This document shows positions 45,260-57,854 of a stretch of DNA of 64,000 nucleotides, piece after piece. Made by a program: the position numbers and the translations under genes. The stretch lies in NCBI GenBank assembly GCA_003996215.1, contig QJPP01000859.1, forward strand, positions 124,001 through 188,000, given 5' to 3'. The notes beneath the pieces were generated by a model, which was not told the origin of the DNA, ran no database searches, and saw only the letters and a program-made list of their open reading frames with translations. Source of the stretch: Jaltomata sinuosa. Lineage: Eukaryota > Streptophyta > Magnoliopsida > Solanales > Solanaceae. Positions within the stretch are counted from its first letter, which is position 1. The number at the start of each line of letters is the position of its first letter.

Positions 45260-46600
45260 GCCTCCTTAATAGGACGGTTCATCCACCGGACTTTCACATA
45301 TGCAATCTCCTTGGTTCTAAACCTTCGGACATCTCAATCTAGGATAGCAACTGCCCCCTCTTCATAAGAGAGGTTTTCATCTAACATGACTGAATCCCAG
45401 TGAATGATATAATGGTCATCTTTGTGGTACTTTATAAGTATCAAAACATGGAATACGGGATGAACTCTCGACAAACTAGGTGGCAAGGCCAACCTATAAA
45501 CCACTGCCCCCACTTCTGAAGAATCTCGAACGGCCCAATATATCTTAGACTTAACTTTCCATGCTTCCTAAATCACATAACACCCTTCATTGTTGAAACC
45601 TTTAGAAAAACTTGCTCATCTTTCATAAAGTGTATATCCCTAACCTTTCTCTCTGTATATTCCTTCTGCTGGCTTTGAGATGCTAGAAGCTTTTCTTGGA
45701 TGAACTTCACCCTTTCCATAGAGTCATTTACTAGGTACATACCCAAAAGTTTTGCTTCAAATAAATTAAGCCAACCAATGGGAGATCTACATCTCCTCCC
45801 ATACAATACTTTAAACGGGTCCATATCTATGCTTGAGTGATAACTGTTGTTATATGCAACTCATCCAGCGCTAGATACTGGTCCCAATGACCTCCAAAGT
45901 ACATTATGCATGCGCAAAGCATGTCTTCTAACACCTAAATTAAACACTTAGACTGCTCGTCAGTCTTAGGGTAAAAAGTTATACTCATGTCCAACCTAGT
46001 CCCCAACTCTTCGTGCAACTTTTGCCAGAAATTGGAAGTGAACTGGGTGCCCCTATCAGAAATAATGGAGACAGGCACCCCATATAATCGGACAATCTCA
46101 TTTTGGTAGATCTTGGCCAACTTGGCCACATTATAAGTTACATGCATAGGCATAAAGTGTGCAGATTTCGTCAATCTACCAATGATGACCCATATCAAAT
46201 CATATTTTCCCAAAATCTTGGGAAGGCCAACCTCAAAATCCATTGCCATTCTCTCCCACTTCCATTCAGGAATGGACATTCTTTGAAGTGTATCACTAGG
46301 CTTCTGATCCTCTTATTTCACCTGCTAGAAATTTTGGCATTTAACCACAAAGTCTACTATGTCTTTCTTCATTTCATCCCACTAGTAATATTGCTTCAAG
46401 TCTCGGTACATCTTGGTCACATCAGGATGTATAGAATTCTTAGAACTATGAGCCTCTTCTAAGATGGTGGGAATCAACTCCTCAACACGGGGCACACAAA
46501 CTTGCCCTTTAATTCTTAAAACACCTTCATCATCAATGATGGCTTCCTTGGCCTCACCCCGTAACACCTTGTCACGAATCCTGCTGAATTTCACATCATC
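45260..46600 (-). pseudogene. pol: G2 integrase and chromodomain-like tail, degenerate
   Basis: 46594-46382 gives EAHSSKNSIHPDVTKMYRDL, the integrase zinc region. 46279-45935 gives SIPEWKWERMAMDFEVGLPK, HFMPMHVTYNVAKLAKIYQN, VSIISDRGTQFTSNFW and KTDEQSKCLI. Two catalytic Asp are kept, while the Glu position appears changed. 45824-45573 gives PFKVLYGRRCRSPIGW and the C-terminal integrase part. At 45330-45260 the reading RTKEIAYVKVRWMNRPIKEA is the start of the chromodomain-like tail, cut by AT. Confidence 0.85.
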
Positions 46601-46603
46601 AAA

Positions 46604-47990
46604 CTACTTACCTTTGATCTGATCAAGGAAAAAGGACCTCCCCTCCACACATGCCAATAAACTACCCCTTTCGGATACTTCCAGCCTCATGAAATTGTTA
46701 GTCAGATCTTGAGAGTCTCTAGCCAACGGACGCCTATTAGCGCTCAGGTAGGCCAAGCTACCCATACTCTGAGTCATCCTACTCAGTGCATTTGCCACAA
46801 CATTAGCTTTACCCATATGATATAAGATGGTGATGTCATAATACTTAAGTAATTCTATCCACCTCTGCTGCCTCAGGTTCAAGTCCTTCAGAGTGAAGAC
46901 ATGCTGCAAGCTATGATGGTCTGTGAACACTTCACAACGGACTCCGTACAAATACTCTCTTCATATCTTGAGAGCAAATACCACTGTAGTCAACTCTAAG
47001 TCATGAATAGGGTAGTTCTTCTCATGCACGTTGAGTTTCCTTAAAGCATAAGCAATTACATTCTATTCATGCATCAACACAACACCTAAACCAGACCGTG
47101 AGGCATCATAATACACAATAAAAAATTTACCTTCAACCGGCAAGGCAAGGATGGGAGTTGTGATCAACAAGGTCTTGAGCTTTTGGAAGATCTCTTCACA
47201 CTCTTCCGACCAAACAAATGGTATATATTTTTGAGTCAGGCGTGTCAGGTGAGTAGTTATGGATGCAAAATCTTTAACAAACTTGCGGTAGTAGCTATCC
47301 AATCAAATAAAACTACGGATTTCATCACCAAAGTGGATCTAGCCCAATTCTTAACTGCTTCTATTTTCTGTGGGTCTACCATTACCCCATCTTTCGAAAC
47401 CACATGCCCCAAGAAGGACCTTGAAGATAACCAAAACTCGCAATTTGAAAATTTTGCATATAACTCCTTCTCTTTCAACAGTACCAACAAAATTCTAAGA
47501 TGACTCTCATGTTCCTAATCACCATAAGAATATACCAAAATATCATCAATGAAGACTATGATAAATAATTCAAGATAGGGCTTGAATATTTCATTCATTA
47601 AGTCCATGAAAGCAACTGGGGCATTGGTCAGCCTGAACGATATCACAAGAAACTCATAGTTCCCGTACCGAATTTAGAACGCGGTCTTAGGAATGTTTTA
47701 AGGTTGGATTTTTAGCTGATGGTAAACAGACCTTAAGTCTATCTTAGATAACACTGAAGCTCCTTGTAACTGATCGAACAGATCATCTATGCAAGGGAAA
47801 GGACATTGGTTACAGATTGTAACCTTATTCAGTGGTCTATAATCGATGCACTTGCGTAGATGGCCATCCTTCTTTTTAACAAATAACAATGGAGCACCCC
47901 CACAGGGAGGCACTTGGACATATGAAACCTTTACTAAGTAACTCATGTAGCTGAGCATAAGCTCTCTTAACTCTGTCGGTGCCATCCTAT
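46604..47990 (-). pseudogene. pol: G2 reverse transcriptase and RNase H, degenerate
   Basis: 47985-47698 gives MAPTELRELMLSYMSYLVKV, APLLFVKKKDGHLRKCIDYR and KIDLRSVYHQLKIQP. Then come FRLTNAPVAFMDLMNEIFKP and FIDDILVYS (near 47530-47577), with the catalytic pair intact unlike G1. 47490-47257 carries LYAKFSNCEFWLSSRSFLGH. 47302-47063 gives YYRKFVKDFASITTHLTRLT and YYDASRSGLGVVLMHE, the RNase H start. 46951-46604 gives the end with MGKANVVANALSRM. Stops and shifts lie between all of these. Confidence 0.88.
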
Positions 47991-47999
47991 ACGGGGAAT

Positions 48000-50163
48000 A
48001 GACATAAGACGCATGTTAAGCTCTAAGCAATGCAAAAATCAATATCTTGGTCAGGTGGCATGCCAGGCAGGTCTATAGGAAACACCTCCTGGAACTCACA
48101 CACTATTAGAACTGACTCAGTAGGTGGGACCTCTAAACTGGTGTCCTAAAAATGAGTTTGAAAGGCTAAACATCCCTCTTTATCAGACTCTAAGCACGAA
48201 TAAAGGACACAAACTTCATTGGAGATGGACTATAATTACCCTCCAACTCTAACCTATCTAACCCAGGCATGGCCATAGCCACTGTCTTAGCATGACAGTC
48301 CAAAATAACATGATGCGAAGACAACTAACTTATTCCCAAGATGATGATGATATCCACCATGTCTAGGATCACTAAATCAGCTAAGGTCTCTTGCGCCACA
48401 AATATGACAGGACCAGCCCGAAAGATCATATCCACAACTATAGAATCCCCCACTAGAGTAGATACAATAACAAGAAAGTCAAGGGATTCACATAACATAT
48501 CAAAACTCTTAGCAAATCTAGCAGACATATAAGAAAAGAGTAGACCCAGGATCAAATAAAACTAAAGCGATGCGGTCACAGAAAATAATAGTACATGTGA
48601 TCACCACGTCTGAAGCCTCTACCTTTTCTACCTGGGAAAGCATAAAAGTAATTCTTATCACCCACTTTTGAACTGCCCCTGTTAGGCTGATTACCTCCTC
48701 TGCCACCACCCCTGTTGGGCTGATTACCTCCTCTGCCACAAGCCCAGTTGGGCTGAGTGCCACCCCTACCTGTAGTGTGACCACCCCACCCGCCCTAAGG
48801 ATGATCATTGTCATAACCATTACCTCTACTAGTTGGAACCAGAGCTCTAGGAGCCTACTTCTGAGCTACATGTTAAAGTCGAGGATAATTTCTCCTCAAG
48901 TGACCAAGCTCGTTGAACTCATAATAGGCCATATCAAAGGTAGGTCACTGAGCTAAAGACGACTGAGTAAGATACCCACTGAAATCTGATGAAGGAAAAC
49001 CGGTCCTTGATGGACCCCCAATAGAAACCTATATCGATGAGTGAATGGGGCATGCAGGGTAACCCCGCTAACCATGACCCTTTGAAAACTACCCACTATA
49101 ACTGCCCACAGACAGGGGCTTCTTTGAAGCCATCCTCTCTTGACTCTCTTGCTTTACCTACTCGACATTCTTTACAAACTCAAAAACTTCCTGAAACGAC
49201 TTGCCCAAAGATGCTACCTGCAAAGTAGAGATCTGCAATCCTATATTCAGACCCTTCACAAAATGGCAGATCCGTTCTTTCTCTTTATTAATCCCCTAAA
49301 AAGAGTAATGAGTCAAGTCATGGAAGCGAGTATTATAAGTAGCCACAGAAGAACTACCTTGCTCAATATTTGTGAACTGATCTTTCTTCCTGTCCCTCAA
49401 AGTCCAGGGAATATACCCCTCTAGAAAGACCTGATAGAAGTGACTCCAAGGCATAGGGAGAGATCCAGTAGGCATGCACTTCAGGAATGTCCTCCACCAC
49501 ATCATGGCATCCCCTTGAAACTGAAACAAAATGAAATCTACACCATGCCTCTCAACAATGACCATTCTATGAAGCCTCTCATGACAGTCTATGATGAACT
49601 ATTAGGCATCCTCAGTTTCCAATCCATGAGTATTGGGGGCCTCATTTTCATAAATTTGCAGAAGAGCTCGTGTTCACCACCCGTCATCACAAGGACTTTC
49701 ACTGGTCATGGAAATATACCTGTCTTAGAAGCAACATCTAATCGTAGAGCCACAACTGCAGCATTCTAGGTCACTGAGTGATGGACAACAGGAACCACAG
49801 GAGTGCCCCATCCCTTGCTAATCCACTAAGGAAGCTTAGAACCTGCTGGATCACCTCAGATGACAATGGGACATGTGCTACAGCTCCCTGAATTGGGTGT
49901 GCGCTTGTCCCCTAGACTGGTTCTGTTGCCTCATTATGCTCAACTCAAACCTCTTCATCTACCATAACTTTCAAGATATTCTCTTGTAAAGGAGTAAATG
50001 CTAACCTTTTACGAGCTGGAGTTGGAGCTCGAGCTCCACCCTTTGCGGGTGCACCTTCTCTCCTTACTCTGGCTCTACCTCTGACTCTGCCCGTACCACA
50101 AATTGCAGCCTCAACAACTGGCTTAGGTACTGTTGTTTTGGCCTTGGACATACGTATTCTCAC
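48000..50163 (-). pseudogene. gag: G2 gag and protease, degenerate
   Basis: 50163-49945 is the basic gag start: KTTVPKPVVEAAICGTGRVR, then an Arg/Ala/Pro-rich stretch and PLQENILKVMVDEEV. 49565-49296 is the capsid core: FILFQFQGDAMMWWRTFLKC, SHFYQVFLEGYIPWTLRDRK, SVATYNTRFHDLTHY. 48820-48518 covers repeated GRGGNQPN-like phrases (seen as GVVAEEVISPTG in this frame) and the protease start LFDPGSTLF. 48555-48325 is the protease body with SARFAKSFDMLCESLDF and VGDSIVVDMIFRAGPV. The zinc knuckle is weakly visible near 48930. Confidence 0.78.
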
Positions 50164-50500
50164 CAGTTAAAATTTTGAACTAGTGACTTAAAATTGTGAA
50201 GTGTAGTAAGTTGAAATTGTGAACTAGTGACTTAAAATAGTGAAGTTTAGTTAGTTGAAATTGTGAACTAGTGACTTAAAATTGTGAAGTGTCTTGAGTT
50301 AAAATTTTGAACAGGTGACTTCTGTGAGAATAAGAGTGAAAGAGTTAGATACCAATTAGAATCAGTTATAGCACGAGGAATGAAAGAAGTTGAGGTTTCC
50401 TAAAGTTCTATAGCCTCCTACAGAGAAGTACAAATGTTTCTGTACCATTTTGCAAGACTCTACTAGACTCGTTCTGGTACGATGAGATCAACAAACTTGG

Positions 50501-50513
50501 GGCTCTAATACCA
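50501..50513 (-). promoter_or_regulatory. G2 primer-binding site (tRNA-iMet)
   Basis: The minus strand TGGTATTAGAGCC is the tRNA-iMet primer complement with one C-to-T change. It lies four bases after the LTR end. Confidence 0.85.
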
Positions 50514-50517
50514 ACTT

Positions 50518-51960
50518 TGTCATGACTCAAATGAGTCATGATTGACACTCACACTAACCCTCCAGCGGGAGAACCAATGAACCAAAATCTTAGTCTCACT
50601 TAACCAATTTTAGTAGCGTAAATAAGGAAACCAACCTGAATTATAGATAAATGGTAACCCTCTAATATAATAAGAAACAGTGTGGAATTAAACAACTAAA
50701 GCATCCCTAATAACTAAAAGTTATCGTCCAGAACTCTAAGCCAATATCGTCTAAGATATCCAATGAATACTAAAAATAGTCAAATAAGAGAGTTTCATTA
50801 TTCGAAAGAAGGACAACAACTCGTGGAGGATCCATAGCAGCCTGAGAAGTAGTGCTCATCCTTGGATCTACAGTCAATCTTTTTACTCTAACCGAGGTCA
50901 TATCTCAGCCTCTGAAACACGATTTACACTCAACAAAAGAAAAATAGATGGTAGTATCAGTACAACACACTATGTACTGGTAGATATCATAGACCGACCC
51001 AATAATATAGCATGAAAGTAGCAAGAAATATAACAAGTAGAAAGACTTCAACATTTAGCATATAATCAGTCATCAGATAGTCTTTTCAAGTCAATTCAAC
51101 AGCAACAATCTCAAGTTCACAATTCCCAGAATATCATCATAAGAGGAAAATGAATAATCACTTTCAATAATTATCTCACATATCCCTACGTTCGTCAATC
51201 TTTACTTATATCACTCATGTTTCTACCATCACCTCAGTTATCAGCCAACTCACTATAGAAAACAGTACAATAATACAAAACAAGGTAAAATAGTGTGCAC
51301 ACATGCTATCGGTCTTATTTCTGCCTGCTTGCCATGACCTGCAGGGGACTCTAGGTGTCTATGTACCACACCGACGTGGTATCCAATCCATAGTTATTGT
51401 ATCAACATCAATATGTATATCTCTAGGCTCTTAGACCTATTTCCCTCGAATATATTCAGTGCCCAAGACACTATCATAATTAGCCATTACAACTCACTTA
51501 TCACTTCATGTTCATCCAGTCTATTCATACAAGCATAACAGGAAAACATATATATTCAAACGCATCCCAAGATCAATCACAAGTTACACAGCTCCACCAC
51601 ATAACATGAAATAAAGTGAGTCTTAACTGCAATTCAAATCATAACCTACCTCGAGTGAAGAGTCAACATTCGCAAGCTAATTCACGATGGTCTTGCCTCC
51701 CCTTAACCCCTCGGAGTGATCAAAGTCTATAAACAATAATTAAATAGGAGTAGTTAATCATCTAGCCTTCATTTTATGTTTTGGAAATCGAACCAAACAA
51801 TTTTACCTGTTAAACAAGGTTTCTAGCATTCCCCAAGGATTAATTAATCGCTAATTAGACTCATTACATTCATAGAATCAATAACCAAAGGTTTCTAATC
51901 AAGTTCATGCTCTTTTAGCCATTTTTATGTCTAAAGGTCTCACCTTTATGGAACTTTCAA
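50518..51960 (-). repeat. G2 5' LTR (right limit uncertain)
   Basis: The left end is TGTCATGACTCAAATGAGTCATGA, a near-perfect terminal hairpin (arms TCATGACTCA / TGAGTCATGA). No TGTAACACC-type start could be found on the minus strand, so the right limit is a guess. It may include the AT-rich tandem repeats that follow. Confidence 0.6.
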
Positions 51961-52266
51961 ATTTTAAATTTTAAATTTTGAAATTCATAATGGTTAGAAT
52001 TATTTCAAAATTAAATTGATAACACTACAGTACATGATTATAATTCAAATTTCAAATTCATGATGATTACAATTATTTCAAAATTAAATTGATAATGCTA
52101 CACTACCTGATTATATTTCAAATTTCAAATTCATAATGGTTATAATTATTTTAAATTAAATTGAAATAACTACACTACATGACTATAATTCAAATTTTAA
52201 ATTTTAATTTTACAACAGTTATAATTATATCACACTTTAAAATTGATAACGCTAATTAAAACTCAA
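51960..52266. repeat. AT-rich tandem repeat, about four units of about 73 bp
   Basis: Units share CAAATTTCAAATTCATAATG, GGTTATAATTATTTCAAA and ATTAAATTGATAA-GCTACACTACATGATTATAATT. They start near 51970, 52045, 52118 and 52190, with the last one most changed. Confidence 0.75.
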
Positions 52267-52774
52267 CTTTCAAATTAAATTCAAGTTGAAAAAAAATAAC
52301 ATTAAGAAAAACATGACCCGACCCACAAACCTGGCACATTTGAGGCCCATCACCAAATCCGGCGGGGATCGACTAGCCCGAATACAAATGTTAAATGTGT
52401 CATGGGCTATGCTGGATGAGCTTCTTCCTACCTCTAACCCGGTATCAAATCGGACCATTTATTCATAGCTCGGACCAATCCAAATACAGTACTCGATAAC
52501 AAAAAAAAATTCATGGGGCTGGGTTTGATTGACCCGGCCTACTTAACAATTTTAATGGACTCTATTCAAGTAAATGAATTAAATGTGGTGTGGGGTGGAT
52601 GAGTCCACCTTCACATGGAATTTCAAGGTGATGGCAGCAATACGTACTATTAATTATGGCCACATTAATTTGGGGACCTACTACTAACTGTGATGAAAGA
52701 GAATTGTGAGCTTTTTTCATGTCCGCTAAATTGCTTTTCTTATCTAATTCATTGATAGGTAGAGATTAAACCAC
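52267..52774. other. Unassigned 0.5-kb segment
   Basis: No gene or recognised repeat. It has C/G-richer phrases (gacccgacccacaaacctgg, 52316-52336) with CCGACC/CGGACC words near 52320, 52448 and 52470. Could be the LTR start of G2 or host spacer. Confidence 0.35.
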
Positions 52775-53065
52775 CTTTTATCATTATCACATCTTGTAAC
52801 GATTCATGCCTTCTGCAAATTATTACTATATATAAGAGGTTGGCACACAGCTCTCAAACAGCTCTGTGTGTTTATAGAGTCTCACTTTAAAAAATTTAAT
52901 ATTTTTTCCATTTTAATTTATTTGTTTTACTTTTCATTTTAATGTGTTATATATTTGATTAAAATATTTTATTATGTATTGGATAATTACGTAAAAGATA
53001 TTATAAATTACAATATAAAAATTTGATTGACTCTCAAAATTCTATTAGTGCCACATAAATTGAGA
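52775..53065. repeat. Sequence X, left copy, ending at the copia LTR
   Basis: 291 bases, CTTTTATCATTATCAC to CATAAATTGAGA, repeated at 58594-58885 with about 6-7 percent differences by eye. It holds a TATA-like TATATATAAG (52827-52836) and, in its second half, a MITE of Stowaway/Tourist style (TTTAATTTATTTGTTTTAC to CCACATAAATTGAGA). Confidence 0.85.
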
Positions 53066-53803
53066 TGTTGGGAAAGACAAGGCACTAACAAAGAATGCAC
53101 GACAGGGTAGCAGCGGAAGAATACCCAAGTCTAAACTTTTCCTTTCAATTTGAACCAAGAGAACACAAACTAACCAAGTACAATGGTAATAAGGCAGCAA
53201 GTATATCAACCAAAAGAAATACGACAAGACAAAATAAACCAATCACACGAGACACCAAGATTTACGTGGAAAACCCCTTCGGTGTGAAGAGTAAAAAACC
53301 ACGGGACCAAAACCTCCACTATAATCACCAAGAGTTACAATAATGTTCTCCAAAATGGACGCCAAATAAGTGCCAAACAACGAGCAACACTACATAAACC
53401 ACAACACCAAAAATAACAGAATAAAAGGTGCAAAAGCACCGAAAAATGCAGCTAATGTTCACGGATGAAAAACTGAAGCTACGGGGCACCAACTCCAACT
53501 CTGTCAGTTCCTAATAAAAGATTGATATGAGAGGAACAAGCTATCCAAAAATCAGCTCAATCTGATAAGAAACGAAGCGGGAATCGCGATTTGAAGTTGG
53601 CAATTTAGAGATGAAATTAGGTGCGAAAATCTGCACTTTTTCTCTATATATGGTTGCTGAAAACTCTTGTGTGGATGATGAAATAAAACCTAAACAATGT
53701 CTATATATGCCCCATAGAATTGGGCCTATGGGCAAAAGTGGGTTGGTCCAAATTGGGTTTTATTTACCCACATAGGAAGGGAAAAAGACCCATAACCCCA
53801 ACA
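53066..53803 (-). repeat. Copia 3' LTR
   Basis: TGTTGGGAAAGACAAGG to ACCCCAACA. The opposite-strand end TGTTGGGGTTATGGG is preceded by the PPT. Confidence 0.92.
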
Positions 53804-53820
53804 ATTCTCCCCCTCACAAC
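53804..53820 (-). promoter_or_regulatory. Copia polypurine tract
   Basis: The minus strand TTGTGAGGGGGAGAAT lies directly before the 3' LTR. Confidence 0.88.
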
Positions 53821-53839
53821 TATGTGGAGGAGACCGCCA

Positions 53840-55400
53840 TCCCGGCGATCATGCAACAATCTTCAAACTTCCCTCTTGCCAAAGTTTTAGTCATCATGTC
53901 GGAACTATTATCATCCGTATGAATCTTCTCAAGTTCAAGCAACTTAGAATCCAACACATCACGAATCCAATGGTATCTCACATCAATGTGTTTAGACCGA
54001 CCATGGAATGTAGAATTCTTGCCAAGATGTATAGCACTTTAACTGTCGCAATAAAGCACATACCTCTCTTGAGCACAACCAAGTTCCCCCAAGAATCTCT
54101 TCATCCAGAGCAACTCTTTACAAGCTTCAACGGCAGCAATAAGCTCAACTTCTGTAGTAGATAGACCAACACATTTTTGCAACCTAGATTGCCAAGACAC
54201 AGCTCCCCCTGCAAAAGTAACCAAGTACTTTGAAGTAGACTTGCGAGTATCAATATCACCAACCATGTCTGAATCAGTATAACCATAAAGAATAGGCTTC
54301 CCTGTACCAAAACACAAACTCAGACTAGAAGTGCCACAAAGATATCTCATGATCCACTTCACAGCATTCCAATGTTCTCTTCCCGATTAGAAAGAAAACG
54401 GCTAACAATACCAACAGCATGAGCAATATCTGGTCTTGTATAAATCATTGCATACATTAAACTACCAACAACTGAAGCATAAGGAACTTTCTTCATATCT
54501 TCCTTCTCATCATCACTGGAAGGACACTCTTTCGTGCTCAACTTGAAGTGCATAGCTAAAGGTGTACTGAAAACCTTAGCCTTATTCATGTTAAACCTTC
54601 GAAGTACTTTCTGAATGTACTTCTCCTGTGATAACCACAACTTCTTGGCCTTTCTGTCACGGACAATCTGCATGCCAAGAATTTGCCTTGCTGGTCCTAA
54701 GTCTTTCATAGCAAAAGACTTACTCAACTCTTGCTTCAACTTTTGAATCCTGCAAGCATTATGACCAACAATAAGCTTGTCATCAACATAAAGCAACACA
54801 ATAATAAAGTCACCATCAGAGAATTTTGCACAAAAACACAATGATCTGAAGAAGTCTTCTTGAAGCCCTGCTGACTCATAAAAGAACCAAACTTCATGTA
54901 CCACTGTCTAGGAGCTTGTTTCAAGCCATACAAGCTCTTTTTCAATTTGCAAACATAATTCTCTTTTCCCTTGACTTCAAAACCTTTCGGCTACTTCATA
55001 TAAATTTCTTCATCTAAGTCACCATGGAGAAAAGCAGTTTTAACATCCATTTGTTCAATCTCTAAATCTATATTTGCAGCTAAGCCTAGAACAACACGAA
55101 TGGATGACATCTACACAACTGGAGAAAATATCTCATCAAAATCAACTCCCTTTTTCTGGTTAAAACCCTTCACAACTAATCTAGCTTTGTACCATGGAAC
55201 TGGATTGCCATCTTCATGTTTCACCCTGAAAACCCACCTATTTTTTAAAGCTTTTCTTTCTTTAGGTAACTTAGCCAAATCAAATGTATGATTATCATGT
55301 AAGGATTTAATCTCATCTTCCATAACATCAAACCACCTTTCTTTTTCTTCACTATCCATGGCCTCATCAGACTCTCAGGTTCTCCCCCATCAGTCAAGAG
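53840..55400 (-). pseudogene. pol: Copia reverse transcriptase and RNase H, degenerate
   Basis: 55359-55111 gives MDSEEKERWFDVMEDEIKSL, VKHEDGNPVPWYKARLVVKG and VDFDEIFSPVV, then a stop and DVKTAFLHGDLDEEIYM. 54945-54736 gives KSLYGLKQAPRQWYMKFGSF, and after a shift 54904-54359 carries LLYVDDKLIVG (active-site pair intact), KDLGPARQILGMQIVRDRKA and GSLMYAMIYTRPDIAHAVGI. 54362-54039 is RNase H: GYTDSDMVGDIDTRKSTSKY, LSTTEVELIAAVEACKELLW and LYCDS, followed by a stop and the end HIDVRYHWIRD. Only one or two changes separate each pair of open parts. Confidence 0.92.
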
Positions 55401-55639
55401 TACATACTCATTGGGAGAATAATGAGATGAAGGTGTTTCTCTCAAGTAGATCTTCTGAGAGAACTCTCTAGAGCATCAATAGCAGCTGGTTGCTGGCCAA
55501 CCACATCCTCTTGCACTGGAGCATCAACAACATCCTGGTCATTCTGAACATGATCATCATCTTCATTATCAACTTGATTTTCATTATTATGAAGATTTTA
55601 TTCAGGTGCAGTAGTCAAAGGAACTGGATCAACATCAAC

Positions 55640-56740
55640 TAGGTTCTCACTACTCTGAGAATCAACCTTCTAAGTTTTGTCAAAATCTTCAATTGTTTGG
55701 TCTTCAAAGAACACAACATCACGGCTTCTAACAAGTTTCTTCTCAACTGGATCATAGAAACGATAGCCAAATTAATCTTGACTATAACCAATGAAGATAC
55801 ACTGCCTAATTTTAACATCCATCTTTGACTTTTCATCCTTAGGAACATGAACAAAAACTTTACACCCAAAGACTCTAAGATGATCATAAGAAACATTCTT
55901 ACCAGACCAAACTCTGTCAGGGACATCACCATTCAAAGCAACAACAGGAGATAAATTGATAACATAAGCAGCAGTATTAAGTGATTCTTCCCAAAAGGAA
56001 TCTGGCAGCTTAGCATCTGAAAGCATACATCTAAATCTCTCAACTAGAGTTCTGTTCATCCTCTTTGCTAAACCATTTAACTGAGGAGTCTTTGGAGGAG
56101 TTTTCTGATGCCGAATACCCTGCTCTCTGCAATATATATCAAAAGGACCAATATACTCACCACCATTATCTGAGCGGATGTATTTCAATTTCTTCCTTGT
56201 CTGTCTCTCAACCAAGGCTTGAAAACCCTTGAACACATCAAGTACCTGATCCTTGGACTTTAAAGGAAATACCCAGAGTTTGCGAGAATGATCATCAATA
56301 AAAGTCACAAAGTAAAGTGCATCACCATAAGACCTTACCTTAAAAGGACCACAGAAATCAGAATATACCAACTCCAGCAAATTAAGATTTCTTGAAGGCG
56401 GATGACTCTGAAAAGAAACTCTTTTCTGTTTACCGGCTAAGCAATGAACACATTTATTCAACTTTGCTTATTTCACTCCAGAAAGCAATTTTTTCTTAAA
56501 TTGTCAATCTCCTTCTCACTCATATGACTCAGCCTTCTATGTCATAATGTTGATGAAGTATCATTCTCCACAAAGTTTACTGAGCCTCTAGAGATGGAGC
56601 CCTGAAATACGTACAAGTTAGACAACTTGTCACCACGAGCCACAACTATTGAACCTCTAGTAAGCTTCCAGTGTTCAGCACCAACGATGTTAACATAACC
56701 CTCATCATCAAGGTTCCCCACAGAGATCAAATTCAGGCGA
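55640..56740 (-). pseudogene. pol: Copia integrase, largely open
   Basis: 56461-55772 is 229 residues open: MNKCVHCLAGKQKRVSF (end of the zinc region), ELVYSDFCGPFKVRSYGDAL, IRSDNGGEYIGPFDIYCREQ, LNGLAKRMNRTLVERFRCML, SFWEESLNTAAYVINLSP and FGCKVFVHVPKDEKSKM. The DDE triad appears present except that the Glu region reads AKRMNRT where relatives have AERMNRT, so the catalytic Glu is lost. 56730-56542 holds the preceding GNLDDEGYVNIVG part. Strong resemblance to Tnt1-type integrases. Confidence 0.9.
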
Positions 56741-56808
56741 ACATCTGGAGCATGCTTGACATTGTTGAGAACTAATCTCGAACCATTGTTATTTTCTAAA
56801 CAAACTGT

Positions 56809-57812
56809 TCAAATGCCAAGAACTTCAACTTCATCATTATTACCCATCTTCAACATCCCAAAATTACCTGGAGTATAGGAATAAAATAATTCCTTCTTGG
56901 GTGTGACATAAGAAGTAGCACCAGAATCCACAAACCAGCTAGACTCATCACGAATAAGATTAATGGCATTCTCACCACAAGCAAAAAGAAGATCATCCTT
57001 AGCAACAATAGCAAAACGATTCTCATTATCGCCTTCTTTCTTTTGTCGTCTCATATCTCTCTTGTGCTTGTGACAATATTTCATGATATGTCCATTCTTG
57101 TGGCAATAGTCACATGTAACATTCTTGTATCTGGACTTTGACTTGTTTCTACTTGTACCTCTATCATTCTGACCTCTGAACTTATTTCTCCCCTATCTTC
57201 AGTAACCAAAACATCGGAGTGTGAAGCTGAAGAAGATGAGGCTTGTGATCTTCTTCTCATCTCTTCATTAAAGACACCACTCTTAGCATATTTCATAGTT
57301 ACAACACCACTGGGAGCATAATTAGTCAAAGAAACTCGAAGAGTCTCTCAAGAGTCTGGCATAGTATTGAGAAGTCAAAGTCCCTGAATTTCTTCTTCAA
57401 ACTTTACACCCATTCCGGACAGCTGGTCAAGGACACCCTAAAAATTATTTATATGATCAGAAATAGGACTACCCTCTTTGTACCTGATATTCATCAATTG
57501 TTTCAGCAGGAACAACTTGTTGTTGCTAGTCTTCGAAGCATAAAGTGTCTCAAACTTATTCCACAAACTTTTGGCATGTGTCTCATTCACAATATGATTT
57601 CTAATATTATCTTCAACACATTGTCTGATATAGTCACAAACCTGCAGATGCTCAAATTCTCAATCCTCATCATTCATAGATTCATGTTTGTTAGAAACAA
57701 ACACAGGTAAGTGCATCTTCTTGATAAATAGAAGATCTTTCATCTTGCCTTTCCAAGTATGATAATTACTACCATTCAAACACACCATCTTGCTAATATT
57801 TTCCTCCATCAT
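56809..57812 (-). pseudogene. gag: Copia gag and protease, degenerate
   Basis: Gag starts with ATGATGGAGGA near 57812, about 30 bases inside the primer site: MMEENISKMVCLNGSNYHTW and KGKMKDLLFIKKMHLPVF, typical of copia gag. The UBN2-like body follows (SLWNKFETLYASKTSNNKLF, KQLMNIRYKEGSPISDHIN) with stops. A zinc knuckle CDYCHKNGHIMKYC spans the frame change near 57070-57115. 57084-56809 has the protease start WFVDSGATSYVTPKKELFYS, with the catalytic DSG present. Confidence 0.85.
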
Positions 57813-57839
57813 TCAAATTGACTATCAATAACAACCAAT

Positions 57840-57851
57840 GCTCTGATACCA
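57840..57851 (-). promoter_or_regulatory. Copia primer-binding site (tRNA-iMet)
   Basis: The minus strand TGGTATCAGAGC lies three bases from the 5' LTR end. Confidence 0.95.
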
Positions 57852-57854
57852 ATT

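Larger units (their letters stand above)
45260..52266 (-). mobile_element. Ty3/gypsy chromovirus G2 (Tekay/Del type), 5' part
   Basis: The minus strand reads LTR, tRNA-iMet primer site, gag, protease, RT, RNase H, integrase and a chromodomain-like tail that is cut at 45260 by AT LTR R2. The 3' end and 3' LTR are not in the window. The right limit is uncertain because the LTR start could not be fixed. It is in opposite orientation to G1 and more decayed. Confidence 0.85.

Noticed and set aside
52316..52468. Complementary ORFs on both strands
   Set aside because: Short, no motif, one is the shadow of the other.
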